Assembly (NCBI GenBank): GCA_025353085.1
Contig: JANXRI010000458.1
Coordinates: 1-8,849 of the forward strand
Direction of reading: 5' to 3'
From: Betaproteobacteria bacterium
GTDB taxonomy: Bacteria > Pseudomonadota > Gammaproteobacteria > Burkholderiales > SG8-41
Length of the DNA stretch: 8,849 nucleotides
A model generated the notes under the pieces. That model was not told the origin of the DNA, did not search any database, and worked only from the letters and a program-made list of their open reading frames with translations. Position numbers and translations under genes: made by a program. This document shows positions 1 to 6,683 of this stretch, one piece after another (position 1 is the first letter of the stretch; the number at the start of each line of letters is the position of its first letter).

Positions 1-1
1 T

Positions 2-898
2 GGCGCGTTGGGTTTTGGCGTCACCGCGAAGGACGTGATTCTCGCCGTCATCGCGCGTATCGGCGCCGGCGGCGCAACCGGTCATGTGATCGAGTATGCG
101 GGCTCGACCATTGCCGCGATGAGCATGGAAGCGCGCATGACGGTCTGCAATATGTCGATTGAAGCGGGCGGCCGCGCCGGGATGATTGCGCCCGACACTA
201 AGACGTTCGAGTACCTGGCAAACCGGCCGCACGCGCCGGCGGGCGCAGCCTGGGATACTGCGCTGGCCGCGTGGCTCACGCTGCCGAGCGACGCCATGGC
301 GAAGTTCGACCAGGCCGTGCACATCGACGCCGCACAATTGGCACCTATGGTGACCTGGGGCATTAGTCCCGAGCACGCATTACCCATCACCGGCCGGGTG
401 CCTGATCCGCGCGAGGCACGGGATGCGGCAGCCGGCGCTGAAATTTCCGCGGCGCTCGCTTACATGGCATTAAAACCAGGCACCCCGCTCGGTGAAATCG
501 CCGTCGACCGCGTGTTTATCGGCTCGTGCACCAACAGCCGGATTGAAGATCTGCGCGCCGCTGCCGCGATCGCAAAACTCGGCCATGCCAAAGTAACCGC
601 CTGGGTGGTGCCCGGTTCCCGCACCGTGCAGCGCCAGGCCGAAAATGAAGGTCTTGACCGCATTTTCACCACGGCGGGTTTCGAGTGGCGCGACCCCGGG
701 TGTTCGCTGTGCACCGCGATCAACGGCGATCAACTGCGTCCGGGCGAGCGTTGCGCGTCGACATCCAACCGCAATTTTCGCGGCCGTCAGGGCCTCGGTG
801 GGCGAACCCATCTTGTGAGTCCGGCGATGGCCGCGGCAGCTGCATTGACCGGGCATTTAACGGACGTGCGCGAACTCGCCGGAAAAGAGCTGAGATGA
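2..898 (+). CDS. leuC: 3-isopropylmalate dehydratase large subunit LeuC, 3' part (5' end outside window)
   Basis: LeuC is the [4Fe-4S] subunit of isopropylmalate isomerase, which interconverts 2- and 3-isopropylmalate in leucine synthesis in the cytoplasm. The frame is open to the left edge, so the gene is partial: about 298 codons of a family of roughly 470 are present. Visible family signatures are GATGHVIEYAG, SMEARMTVCNMSIEAG, GSCTNSRIEDLR, DPGCSLC and a STSNRNF-x-GRQG block near the end. The three expected cluster cysteines are present, at the codons 527-529, 701-703 and 710-712. The usual acidic residue in NRNFEGRQG is Arg here, a minor change. The stop (TGA 896-898) overlaps the leuD start as ATGA, implying translational coupling of the two subunits. 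A paralogue acting on a related 2- or 3-substituted malate cannot be excluded, because no leuB lies downstream. Confidence 0.93.
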   Translation, partial: GALGFGVTAKDVILAVIARIGAGGATGHVIEYAGSTIAAMSMEARMTVCNMSIEAGGRAGMIAPDTKTFEYLANRPHAPAGAAWDTALAAWLTLPSDAMAKFDQAVHIDAAQLAPMVTWGISPEHALPITGRVPDPREARDAAAGAEISAALAYMALKPGTPLGEIAVDRVFIGSCTNSRIEDLRAAAAIAKLGHAKVTAWVVPGSRTVQRQAENEGLDRIFTTAGFEWRDPGCSLCTAINGDQLRPGERCASTSNRNFRGRQGLGGRTHLVSPAMAAAAALTGHLTDVRELAGKELR

Positions 899-1518
899 AT
901 CCATTTACCACGCTCACCGCGATCGCCGCACCGCTCGATGAAGCCAATATCGATACCAATCAACTGTGCCCGACGCGCTTTAACAAGGTTCCGCGCGGTC
1001 CGAAGTACAGGCAGGTTCTGTTCCACGATCTGCGCTTTACCGCGGAGGGCGATGAAAAAGAGTTCTTGCTCAACGTCGAACCCTACTGCAGCGCGGGCAT
1101 TCTCGTCGCCGATCGCAATTTCGGCTGCGGCTCGTCACGCGAAAGCGCGGTCTACGCGCTGTATGAATTTGGCATACGATGCGTGATCGCACCGAGTTTC
1201 GGCGACATCTTCGCCAACAATGCCGGCAAGAACGGCCTCTTGCCAGTCGTACTTCCCGAACCGGTCGCCGCGTCGATCCGTGCGCAGCTGCGCGACCGCC
1301 CAGGCGCGACGCTTAACGTCGATCTCAACGCGCAGACGGTCACTGATCCGTCAGGCGACGTCCACCACTTCGAAATACATCCAGTCAGAAAAAAATGCCT
1401 GCTCGAAGGTCTCGATGATGTCGCGCGCACCGGGCAATATAAAAACATGGTGGAAGCGTTCGAGGCCGCGTACCGCGCAGAGCGGCCCTGGTTATACGCG
1501 TCCGGCAACTCACCATAG
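895..1518 (+). CDS. leuD: 3-isopropylmalate dehydratase small subunit LeuD
   Basis: LeuD is the small subunit of isopropylmalate isomerase; it supplies the swivel domain that closes over the LeuC iron-sulfur site. The 207-residue length fits the family (about 200). The N-terminal motif PLDEANIDTNQLCPTRF lies at residues 13-29 and the hallmark NFGCGSSRE at about 75-83. It is followed by IRCVIAPSFGDIFANN (about 94-109) and KNGLLPV. The ATG at 895 is chosen because it overlaps the leuC stop (ATGA) and starts exactly at the family N-terminus. The same frame stays open further upstream, but that stretch lies inside leuC and has no LeuD similarity. The cyclase and bufferin-like genes follow on the same strand, so it may head or belong to a longer transcript. 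Confidence 0.93.
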   Translation: MNPFTTLTAIAAPLDEANIDTNQLCPTRFNKVPRGPKYRQVLFHDLRFTAEGDEKEFLLNVEPYCSAGILVADRNFGCGSSRESAVYALYEFGIRCVIAPSFGDIFANNAGKNGLLPVVLPEPVAASIRAQLRDRPGATLNVDLNAQTVTDPSGDVHHFEIHPVRKKCLLEGLDDVARTGQYKNMVEAFEAAYRAERPWLYASGNSP

Positions 1519-1519
1519 G

Positions 1520-1554
1520 CGGCGTCTCATTGTAAGTAATCGCGCGCGACGCCG
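1520..1554. repeat. Inverted repeat between leuD and the bufferin-like gene
   Basis: CGGCGTC at 1520-1526 is perfectly complementary to GACGCCG at 1548-1554, separated by a 21-base loop. It lies just after the leuD stop and 24 bases before the next start. No T-run follows, so it is not a classical intrinsic terminator. It could be a processing or attenuating hairpin that lowers read-through into the next gene, or chance in GC-rich DNA. Confidence 0.3.
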
Positions 1555-1578
1555 ACCAACGATCAGGACGGATTTTCA

Positions 1579-1863
1579 ATGAACAAGAAAATCGCAAACT
1601 CTGTTGTGATCGTCGGCGCCATCGGCGCCGCGCTGCTCGCGTTGCAGCAGAACAGCGAGTTGTTTTCGCCCGGCCGCGTGATCGAGCGCGAACGTTGTTA
1701 TGGGATCGCGCGCGCCGGCAATAACGACTGCGGCAACGGCAAGCACTCATGCGCGCATCGCGCGATCTACGATCGTCAGCCCGACGAATGGAAAATGGTG
1801 CCGTCGGGCACTTGCTTAAGGCTGGGTGGCCGCCTGATGTCGAGCGACAAGACGCAGTTATGA
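1579..1863 (+). CDS. DUF2282 / bufferin-precursor-like small exported protein (BufA type)
   Basis: This 94-residue protein has a short basic N-terminus and a hydrophobic segment (about residues 7-23) that could be a signal peptide or a single membrane anchor. A compact four-cysteine domain follows: C40, C51, C58 and C79. The spacing RCYG-x-A-x-AG-x-NDC, then HSCA, a DEW tryptophan and VPSGTC--LGG matches DUF2282, the family that includes bufferin precursors. Bufferins are periplasmic copper-binding ribosomal peptides whose core cysteines are modified by an MNIO enzyme (DUF692) with a DUF2063 partner. Neither partner is encoded in this window. An AGGA at 1565-1568 is a moderate ribosome site. 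The stop overlaps the next ATG as ATGA, coupling translation to the membrane cyclase. Copper binding and modification are inferred from the family only. Confidence 0.75.
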   Translation: MNKKIANSVVIVGAIGAALLALQQNSELFSPGRVIERERCYGIARAGNNDCGNGKHSCAHRAIYDRQPDEWKMVPSGTCLRLGGRLMSSDKTQL

Positions 1864-3215
1864 CGACCGCCGCCCGGCGCTGGCTGGGCGAGTTTTTCGA
1901 AAGCGCAAACTTCTCGAAGGCGCTGCCGGCGCGCATTGCCGCGGATATCGCAAACCAGCAATTCAAAAGCGAAATCATGGTCGGCGTCGTGCAGTTGGCG
2001 GTGGTGGCGATGTTCTACGCGTTGTATGTATTTACGCCGGTCAGTTTTACGCCCGATGCGCCGGTTCGTGCAACGCCGCTCGGTCTTGCGCTGTTTACAA
2101 TCCTGGTGGTGCTGAGGCTCTGGTTTGCGGCCACCGATCAGCTGAGCCGCCGCGTGCTCGCCTTTTCCGTTATCGCTGAGATGTCGATCCTGATGTTCAC
2201 GATCTGGGCTTACCACCTGCAATTCGAGGCGCAGCCGAGTTTGTACTTGAAAAGCACCGGGCTCTTTTACGTGTTCATTATCATCGCGCTGCGCGCGTTG
2301 CGTTTCGATCCACTGTGGGTTCTGCTGTCGGGGTTTACGGCGGCGATCGGCTGGATAGTGTTGACGGCGTACGCAATCGTCAAAGCGCCCGGCAATCCGC
2401 TTACCTGGGATTACGTCACTTACATGGGCTCATCGCAGATTCATCCCGGCGGTGAAGCCGACAAGGTGCTCTCGGTTGTAATGGTGACGGTGATACTGGC
2501 GCTCGCATTGGCGCGCGCACGCCGGTTTCTCGTGCAGTCGGTCACCCAAACACAGGCGGCATCCGATCTCTCCCGATTTTTTGACCGCGACGTCGCCGAA
2601 CGCATAACGGGCGCGGATATGCGGGCGGCGGCGGGGCATGGGGAAATGCGAAATGCCGCAATTTTGTTCATCGATATGCGCGGCTTCACTAAGCTGTCGG
2701 CGACGCTGGCACCGGTCGATCTGATCGCGGTCATCCGGGAGTATCACAATTTGCTGGTGCCGGTCGTGCAGGCGCATGGCGGCAGCATCGACAAATTCAT
2801 GGGCGACGGCATCATGGCCAGCTTCGGCGCGGTCAATCCAAACGACCATTACGCGGCCGATGCCGTGCGCGCCGTCGACGCGATACTCAAGGCGGCGCAA
2901 CGCTGGAAAAGCGAACGCAGCGCCGCCGGCAAGCCGGCGCCCGAGGTCGGCGCGGCGATTGCATCGGGCGAAGTGGTGTTCGGCGTGATCGGCGACGATA
3001 ACCGGCTGGAATATACGGTCATCGGCGATGCGGTGAACCTTGCAGCGAAACTCGAAAAGCATACCAAGGCGGAAAACGTGAGGTCGCTGACGACGCGCGA
3101 CTTGCTCGAGCTTGCCAGCCGCCAGGGATATGCGGCGGCAACGACCAAGCGCATTCTATTGAGTCGCGAGGTCGGCGGGGTTGCGGCGCCGCTCGATCTT
3201 GCCGTGCTCGGATAA
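1860..3215 (+). CDS. Membrane-bound class III adenylate cyclase (six predicted helices)
   Basis: The 451-residue protein makes a cyclic nucleotide, most likely cAMP from ATP. Hydrophobic segments at about 39-58, 73-91, 98-119, 132-147, 150-173 and 202-220 form a six-helix N-terminal sensor or anchor. A linker and a C-terminal class III catalytic domain (about 262-440) follow. The two metal-binding aspartates are D272 (LFIDMRGFT) and D316 (FMGDGIMASFG). K312 in IDKF and T386 in EYTVIGD occupy the purine-selecting positions and favour ATP (class IIIb-like). The NxxxR transition-state motif reads NLAAK (N393, K397), a conservative Arg-to-Lys change. The ATG at 1860 is chosen because it overlaps the preceding stop (ATGA); the frame is open up to 1749, but only through the preceding gene. 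It ends 2 bp before the convergent Bug gene, so any terminator must lie inside coding sequence. Confidence 0.9.
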   Translation: MTTAARRWLGEFFESANFSKALPARIAADIANQQFKSEIMVGVVQLAVVAMFYALYVFTPVSFTPDAPVRATPLGLALFTILVVLRLWFAATDQLSRRVLAFSVIAEMSILMFTIWAYHLQFEAQPSLYLKSTGLFYVFIIIALRALRFDPLWVLLSGFTAAIGWIVLTAYAIVKAPGNPLTWDYVTYMGSSQIHPGGEADKVLSVVMVTVILALALARARRFLVQSVTQTQAASDLSRFFDRDVAERITGADMRAAAGHGEMRNAAILFIDMRGFTKLSATLAPVDLIAVIREYHNLLVPVVQAHGGSIDKFMGDGIMASFGAVNPNDHYAADAVRAVDAILKAAQRWKSERSAAGKPAPEVGAAIASGEVVFGVIGDDNRLEYTVIGDAVNLAAKLEKHTKAENVRSLTTRDLLELASRQGYAAATTKRILLSREVGGVAAPLDLAVLG

Positions 3216-3217
3216 AA

Positions 3218-4180
3218 CTATTCGAGTTTGATGCCGGCGTCGCGCACGACGCGCGTCCACTTGGCCAAATCTTCTTTTACGAAGCGCGTGGTTTCTTCCG
3301 GCGAACTTTCGAGTGTTTCCGCGCCAAGTCGTGCAAACGCGTCGCGCGTTGCTTTTTGCCTCAGCGTTTTAGTGAGCGCGCCGTGAACTTTAAGAACAAT
3401 GTCCTGTGGCGTTGCGGCGGGCATGATGATCGCAGTCCAGGTGCTTGCATCGAATCCGGGTATGCCGGATTCGGCGATGGTCGGCAGCCCGGGCATGGCC
3501 GATGCGCGCTTAATTGTCGTCACTGCAAGCGCGCGCAGGCGGCCCGACTGAATGTAGCCGATGGACGCCGAAAGCTGGTCGAAGAAAATATCGATTTGCC
3601 CGCCCATCAAATCGACGAGTCCCGGGCCGCTGCCTTTATACGGAATGTGAATGAATCTCGTGCCTGTTTCGCGCTGAAAGAGTTCGCCGCTCAAATGATT
3701 GGTAGTGCCGGCGCCCGAAGAACCCATCGTAATTTTACCGGGACGCGATTTTGCGAGTGCGATAAATTCCTGCACGGTCTTCGCCGGTATCGATGGATGC
3801 ATTTCCAACACCAGTGGCACATTGTTCACGAGCGATGTCATCGCAAAATCCCTCACCGGATCGTAGCCGAGACTGGGATAAAGCGGCGGCGCGGTCGACA
3901 AAGTGCCGGTAGAGCCAAGGGTCAAAGTGTAGCCATCGGGAGCTGCTTTCGCGCCGATGTCCGTTCCCAGCGTGCCGCCGGCGCCCCCGCGGTTGTCGAT
4001 GACGATTTGCTGACCGAGCGCTTCCGACATTCCCGGTGCTATTGTGCGCGCAGTGATATCGATGTTTCCGCCGGGTGCGTACGGCACGATGACGCGAATC
4101 GCCCGCTCGGGCCAGGCGCTGAGTGCGCAGTTTGCCGAGAGCAATAATGCAGACACTGTAAAACCTTGAATGAACCGCAT
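3218..4180 (-). CDS. Bug/TctC-family tripartite tricarboxylate transporter substrate-binding protein
   Basis: This periplasmic solute receptor belongs to the TTT/Bug family, which captures carboxylates or other small organic anions for a TctA/TctB-type permease or for sensing. The 320 residues fit the family length. A Sec signal peptide covers about 1-22 with likely cleavage after ALSA before WPE. Family landmarks in order are IRVIVPYAPGG (28-38), VIDNRGGAGGTLGTD (60-74), PDGYTL (81-86), the HPS near 128-130, FIHIPYKGSGPGLVDLMGG (176-194) and the PTIAESGIPGF block (233-243). A strong Shine-Dalgarno (GGGAGGT, seen as acctccc on the + strand at 4185-4191) sits just before ATG 4180. No TctA or TctB gene lies in the window, as is usual for orphan Bug genes. 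It is divergent from the deacetylase/dioxygenase pair, which suggests a shared substrate; that is inference. Confidence 0.93.
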   Translation of the reverse strand: MRFIQGFTVSALLLSANCALSAWPERAIRVIVPYAPGGNIDITARTIAPGMSEALGQQIVIDNRGGAGGTLGTDIGAKAAPDGYTLTLGSTGTLSTAPPLYPSLGYDPVRDFAMTSLVNNVPLVLEMHPSIPAKTVQEFIALAKSRPGKITMGSSGAGTTNHLSGELFQRETGTRFIHIPYKGSGPGLVDLMGGQIDIFFDQLSASIGYIQSGRLRALAVTTIKRASAMPGLPTIAESGIPGFDASTWTAIIMPAATPQDIVLKVHGALTKTLRQKATRDAFARLGAETLESSPEETTRFVKEDLAKWTRVVRDAGIKLE

Positions 4181-4266
4181 ATTTACCTCCCGCGTGATTT
4201 TTTTGAGTTCACTTAAAGCGTAGCATGAAACGCTGTGCCCCCTGCAGTCGCCACCAGGCGATGCCT

Positions 4267-4272
4267 TATAAT
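4267..4272 (+). promoter_or_regulatory. Probable -10 element of the deacetylase/dioxygenase operon
   Basis: A perfect TATAAT lies at 4267-4272, about 28 bases before the GTG at 4300, and would give a leader of roughly 20 bases. No good -35 hexamer is visible at 16-18 bases spacing, so it is either activator-dependent or weak. It lies downstream of the in-frame ATG at 4225, which argues that this ATG is not the true start. Confidence 0.45.
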
Positions 4273-4299
4273 ATTCGCTGCCGATTCGAAGGAAGCAAC

Positions 4300-5172
4300 G
4301 TGAGACCAGAACAGCGCCTGCCGTATTCCGCGATCGTCGATCGCAAGCCGCTCAAACTGCCGCGTGGTGTGCGTCTCGTCGTGTGGCCGATCGTCAACGT
4401 CGAAGTGTGGGACATCGGGCGCCCGATGCCGCGCCAGGCATTGCCGCCGCCGACCGGCATTACGCGGTTGCCTGACGTGCCGCACTGGGCGTGGCACGAA
4501 TATGGCAATCGCGTTGGATTCTGGCGCCTGAAAGCGGCGCTCGACCGGCTCAAGATCACGCCGTCGTTGTCGGTCAATGCGCGCGTGTGCGAAGACTATC
4601 CGCGCATCGCCCAGGCAGCGCACGATGCGGGCTGGGAATTCATGGGGCACTCGTATGATCAGCGACCAATTCATCTCGAGCCCAATCAACGCGCGACGAT
4701 CCGGAAAACCGTCAAGGTCATAAAATCATTTACCGGCAAACCACCGGTGGGCTGGCTCGGTCCCGGTTTCACCCAAACGCTCGACACGCCGGAGAATCTC
4801 GTCGAGGCGGGCATCAAGTACATCTGCGACTGGCCGATCGATGACGAGCCGGTTGAAATTAAAACGGCCAGGGGACCGCTGCTGACGCTGCCGTACAGCA
4901 TCGAGCTTAACGATATCTCGCTGATGATCGTGCAGCATCAGCCGGCGCAGGAACTCTTCACGCGGTGCATGGATTATTTCGAGCGGCTGTATGCCGAGTC
5001 GGCAACGCGCGCCAAGATCATGTCGATCGCCGTGCATCCGTATATTTCAGGCACGCCTTTCCGCATCAAGTATTTTGAGCACGTGTTAGCGGAACTCAAA
5101 AAGAAACGCGGCGTCGTGTTCTGGACGGGCGAAGAAATCATGAACTGGTACCATTCGGCGCGTCAACAATAA
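4300..5172 (+). CDS. Polysaccharide deacetylase-fold hydrolase (PuuE-like amide hydrolase)
   Basis: This is a NodB/polysaccharide-deacetylase-fold metal hydrolase of the cytosolic subgroup that includes PuuE-type allantoinases; these act on small amides rather than cell-wall glycans. Numbered from GTG 4300 (290 residues), the likely metal-binding elements are the VNVEVWD aspartate (D38) and the histidines of MGHSYDQRPIH (H117, H125). Other subgroup marks are WAWHEYGNRVG (63-73), WLGPGFTQTLDTP (152-164), YICDWPIDDEP (174-184) and VHPYISGTP (245-253). No signal peptide is apparent. The GTG is preferred because AAGGA (4289-4293) lies 6 bases upstream and a TATAAT lies at 4267. The ATG at 4225 would add 25 unconserved residues and lie upstream of that promoter. 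The dioxygenase follows after 10 bases. The substrate is unknown. Confidence 0.85.
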   Translation: MRPEQRLPYSAIVDRKPLKLPRGVRLVVWPIVNVEVWDIGRPMPRQALPPPTGITRLPDVPHWAWHEYGNRVGFWRLKAALDRLKITPSLSVNARVCEDYPRIAQAAHDAGWEFMGHSYDQRPIHLEPNQRATIRKTVKVIKSFTGKPPVGWLGPGFTQTLDTPENLVEAGIKYICDWPIDDEPVEIKTARGPLLTLPYSIELNDISLMIVQHQPAQELFTRCMDYFERLYAESATRAKIMSIAVHPYISGTPFRIKYFEHVLAELKKKRGVVFWTGEEIMNWYHSARQQ

Positions 5173-5182
5173 GCGGGGTTTT

Positions 5183-6133
5183 ATGCAGCACTCAAACGTC
5201 CGCGCAGCAACTGCGCAATCATCTCGAATCAAAGTGATGCCGACTGCCGCCCTCCTCGGCGCTGAAGTACAGTGCGGCGACCTGCGCGTGCTCGACGACG
5301 CAGGAGTTGCGGCGTTGCGCGCGGCCTGGCTCGACAATCTGGTCATCGTCGTGCGCGATCAGACGCTGAGCGACCCTGAGTTGATGGCGTTCGGCCGGCG
5401 GCTGGGCGAACTCGATTCGGCGCCGTTAGCCAGCACCGGCAACGAAAAAGCGCGCGCCCATGATGAAGTGATCGTCGTCTCCAACGTGATGGAGGACGGC
5501 AAGCCGATCGGCGTATTGCGCGACGCGGAAGTGGTGTGGCATTCCGATAACTCATATCGGGATGTGCCGCTGTCGTTCAGCGCGCTGTATGCGCTCGAAG
5601 TGCCGCCGACGGGCGGCAATACCGGTTTTGCCAACATGTATCGCGCGCTGGAATTGTTGCCGCCGGATTTGCGCCGCCGTATCGATGAACTCACAATCAA
5701 ACACGACATGACATACAACAGCGTGGGCGATCTGCGCGAGGGCTTCAAACCCGTAACCGATGTGCGACAAGCGCCAGGACCAAGCCACCCGATTGTCCGC
5801 ACGCACGTCGAGACCGGCCATAACGCGCTCTATCTGGGACGCCGGCCAAATGCCTATATCGGCGACCTGCCGGTCGATGAATCCGAAAAAATCCTCGACG
5901 CCTTATGGGCGCACGCGACCGAATCGCAACTCACCTGGCATCACCGGTGGCGCGCCGGCGACCTTTTAATCTGGGATAACCGCTGCGTAATGCATCATCG
6001 CGAACCGTTCGACGCGGGCGCGCGCCGCGTGATGCACCGGATACAAGGGAAAGGCGATCAGCCAGTCCGGCGCCTGGATGCGAACTCGTTGCCGCATCCG
6101 CGAAGCGCCAGTGCTTCAAGAGATAATGCTTAA
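5183..6133 (+). CDS. TauD/TfdA-family Fe(II)/2-oxoglutarate-dependent dioxygenase
   Basis: This 316-residue cytoplasmic oxygenase belongs to the TauD/TfdA family, which hydroxylates small organic acids, often with loss of a substituent, at the cost of 2-oxoglutarate and O2. The iron facial triad is visible: H120 and D122 in VVWHSDNSY, and H271 in IWDNRCVMHH. R286 in RRVMHR sits 15 residues after H271, matching the 2-oxoglutarate-binding Arg of TauD. PTGGNTGFANMYRAL (142-156) is also typical. The start at 5183 follows the upstream stop by 10 bases with a poor ribosome site (GGGG). M19 at 5237 would begin exactly at the conserved domain and is the alternative. It forms an operon with the deacetylase-fold hydrolase. 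Its stop overlaps the stop of the next, opposing gene. Substrate not predictable from sequence alone. Confidence 0.9.
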   Translation: MQHSNVRAATAQSSRIKVMPTAALLGAEVQCGDLRVLDDAGVAALRAAWLDNLVIVVRDQTLSDPELMAFGRRLGELDSAPLASTGNEKARAHDEVIVVSNVMEDGKPIGVLRDAEVVWHSDNSYRDVPLSFSALYALEVPPTGGNTGFANMYRALELLPPDLRRRIDELTIKHDMTYNSVGDLREGFKPVTDVRQAPGPSHPIVRTHVETGHNALYLGRRPNAYIGDLPVDESEKILDALWAHATESQLTWHHRWRAGDLLIWDNRCVMHHREPFDAGARRVMHRIQGKGDQPVRRLDANSLPHPRSASASRDNA

Positions 6134-6399
6134 CTACCTTGCGATACTTGTCGCATCGCGCGCGTCAGCACTTTTGAGGCGGGTTTAGCGTCGCCCGAGC
6201 CGGTGTCTTTCGATTGATCGACTATTCTCACTGCTTCTGACCAATCCTCAAATGCTTCCTCGCTGTCGCCAGCGAAATCCCGGCGAGCGGCGAGGGAATA
6301 CGCGACACTGGCGATGCGCCTGCGTCGTTCGACGGGGTCTTGATTTGAAGAGGCGGCGTTGATTTCCGCGGGCGGGGTTTGCGATTTCGTGGATTGCAT
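6130..6399 (-). CDS. Small DUF2934-like protein
   Basis: This 89-residue hydrophilic protein has no signal peptide or membrane segment. The central stretch, residues 27-58, has the pattern R-I-A-x-x-AY-x-x-A-x-R-x-F-x-G, an acidic run, then EDW-x-EA. This resembles the short DUF2934 motif of unknown function, with a few extra residues before the DW. The flanks are low-complexity polar sequence. A strong Shine-Dalgarno (AGGAGG, read on the minus strand at 6409-6404) sits 4 bases before ATG 6399, which supports a real gene. It converges on the dioxygenase, and the two share the palindrome TTAA at 6130-6133 as overlapping stops. No function can be assigned. Confidence 0.6.
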   Translation of the reverse strand: MQSTKSQTPPAEINAASSNQDPVERRRRIASVAYSLAARRDFAGDSEEAFEDWSEAVRIVDQSKDTGSGDAKPASKVLTRAMRQVSQGS

Positions 6400-6598
6400 G
6401 CATCCTCCTATGTCAGAGTAATAGCGTGGGCCTGCTGCTCAAAAATATCTGTCAGTGTATTCCCGATTTAAGTAAGCCAAAGTCCGAATCGGCCTCGCAG
6501 CCAAACGGATGAGGCGCCAATCGTGCGGCTTTCAACGCCCGGCGCGCGGGCGACCCCTGCGATAAACACCGTTTATCTGTGTATAAAAAGTAACTCGG
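6400..6598. other. Divergent intergenic region between the DUF2934-like gene and the soxC remnant
   Basis: No gene is supported here; the one open frame on the minus strand has no ribosome site, no family pattern and an unlikely composition. The region becomes AT-rich from about 6560. It holds an imperfect inverted repeat (GCCTC 6492-6496 with GAGGC 6511-6515) and the perfect palindrome at 6561-6577. No clear promoter for the minus-strand gene was found. Confidence 0.5.
6561..6577. repeat. Perfect 7-bp inverted repeat upstream of the soxC promoter (possible operator)
   Basis: GATAAAC (6561-6567), ACC, GTTTATC (6571-6577) is a perfect inverted repeat with a 3-base centre, ending 21 bases before the -35 box. 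The half-site core ATAAACAC recurs at 6623-6630, overlapping the -10 box. This layout would suit a dimeric regulator, but no regulator family is recognised. Confidence 0.4.
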
Positions 6599-6627
6599 TT
6601 GAACGTTCGCTGGGGCAATGCTATAAA
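6599..6627 (+). promoter_or_regulatory. Sigma70-type promoter TTGAAC-17-TATAAA
   Basis: TTGAAC at 6599-6604 and TATAAA at 6622-6627 are separated by exactly 17 bases, with 4 of 6 and 5 of 6 matches to consensus. Transcription would start near 6634, leaving a leader of about 50 bases that contains GAGGAGGG at 6668-6675, eight bases before ATG 6684. The 8-bp palindrome GAACGTTC (6601-6608) overlaps the -35. As the sequence stands, this promoter reads through the soxC/ABC remnants towards folD. Confidence 0.6.
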
Positions 6628-6683
6628 CACAGCGAATAATTATAAAGTCCGCTGCGCACACAGGCCTGAGGAGGGTAATTCCA

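Noticed and set aside
685..894. Upstream extension of leuD
   Set aside because: The extra 70 codons lie inside leuC in another frame; LeuD similarity starts exactly at ATG 895.
1385..1978. Minus-strand open frame across leuD end, bufferin-like gene and cyclase start
   Set aside because: It crosses three well-supported plus-strand genes and is Arg/Ser-rich without any domain pattern.
3356..4147. Plus-strand open frame (263 codons) opposite the Bug gene
   Set aside because: It lies wholly within a well-recognised gene on the other strand and has a shadow-like composition (Arg, Cys, His rich).
6490..6520. Possible tRNA or att site in the intergenic region
   Set aside because: Only a short imperfect hairpin is present; no cloverleaf, CCA end or tRNA-like arms can be drawn.
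6601..6608. GAACGTTC as a LexA box
   Set aside because: Known LexA boxes of the GAAC/GTTC type need a spacer of about 4 bases between half-sites; here there is none.
6452..6661. Minus-strand 69-codon open frame in the intergenic region
   Set aside because: It overlaps the soxC promoter, has no ribosome site and shows no recognisable pattern.
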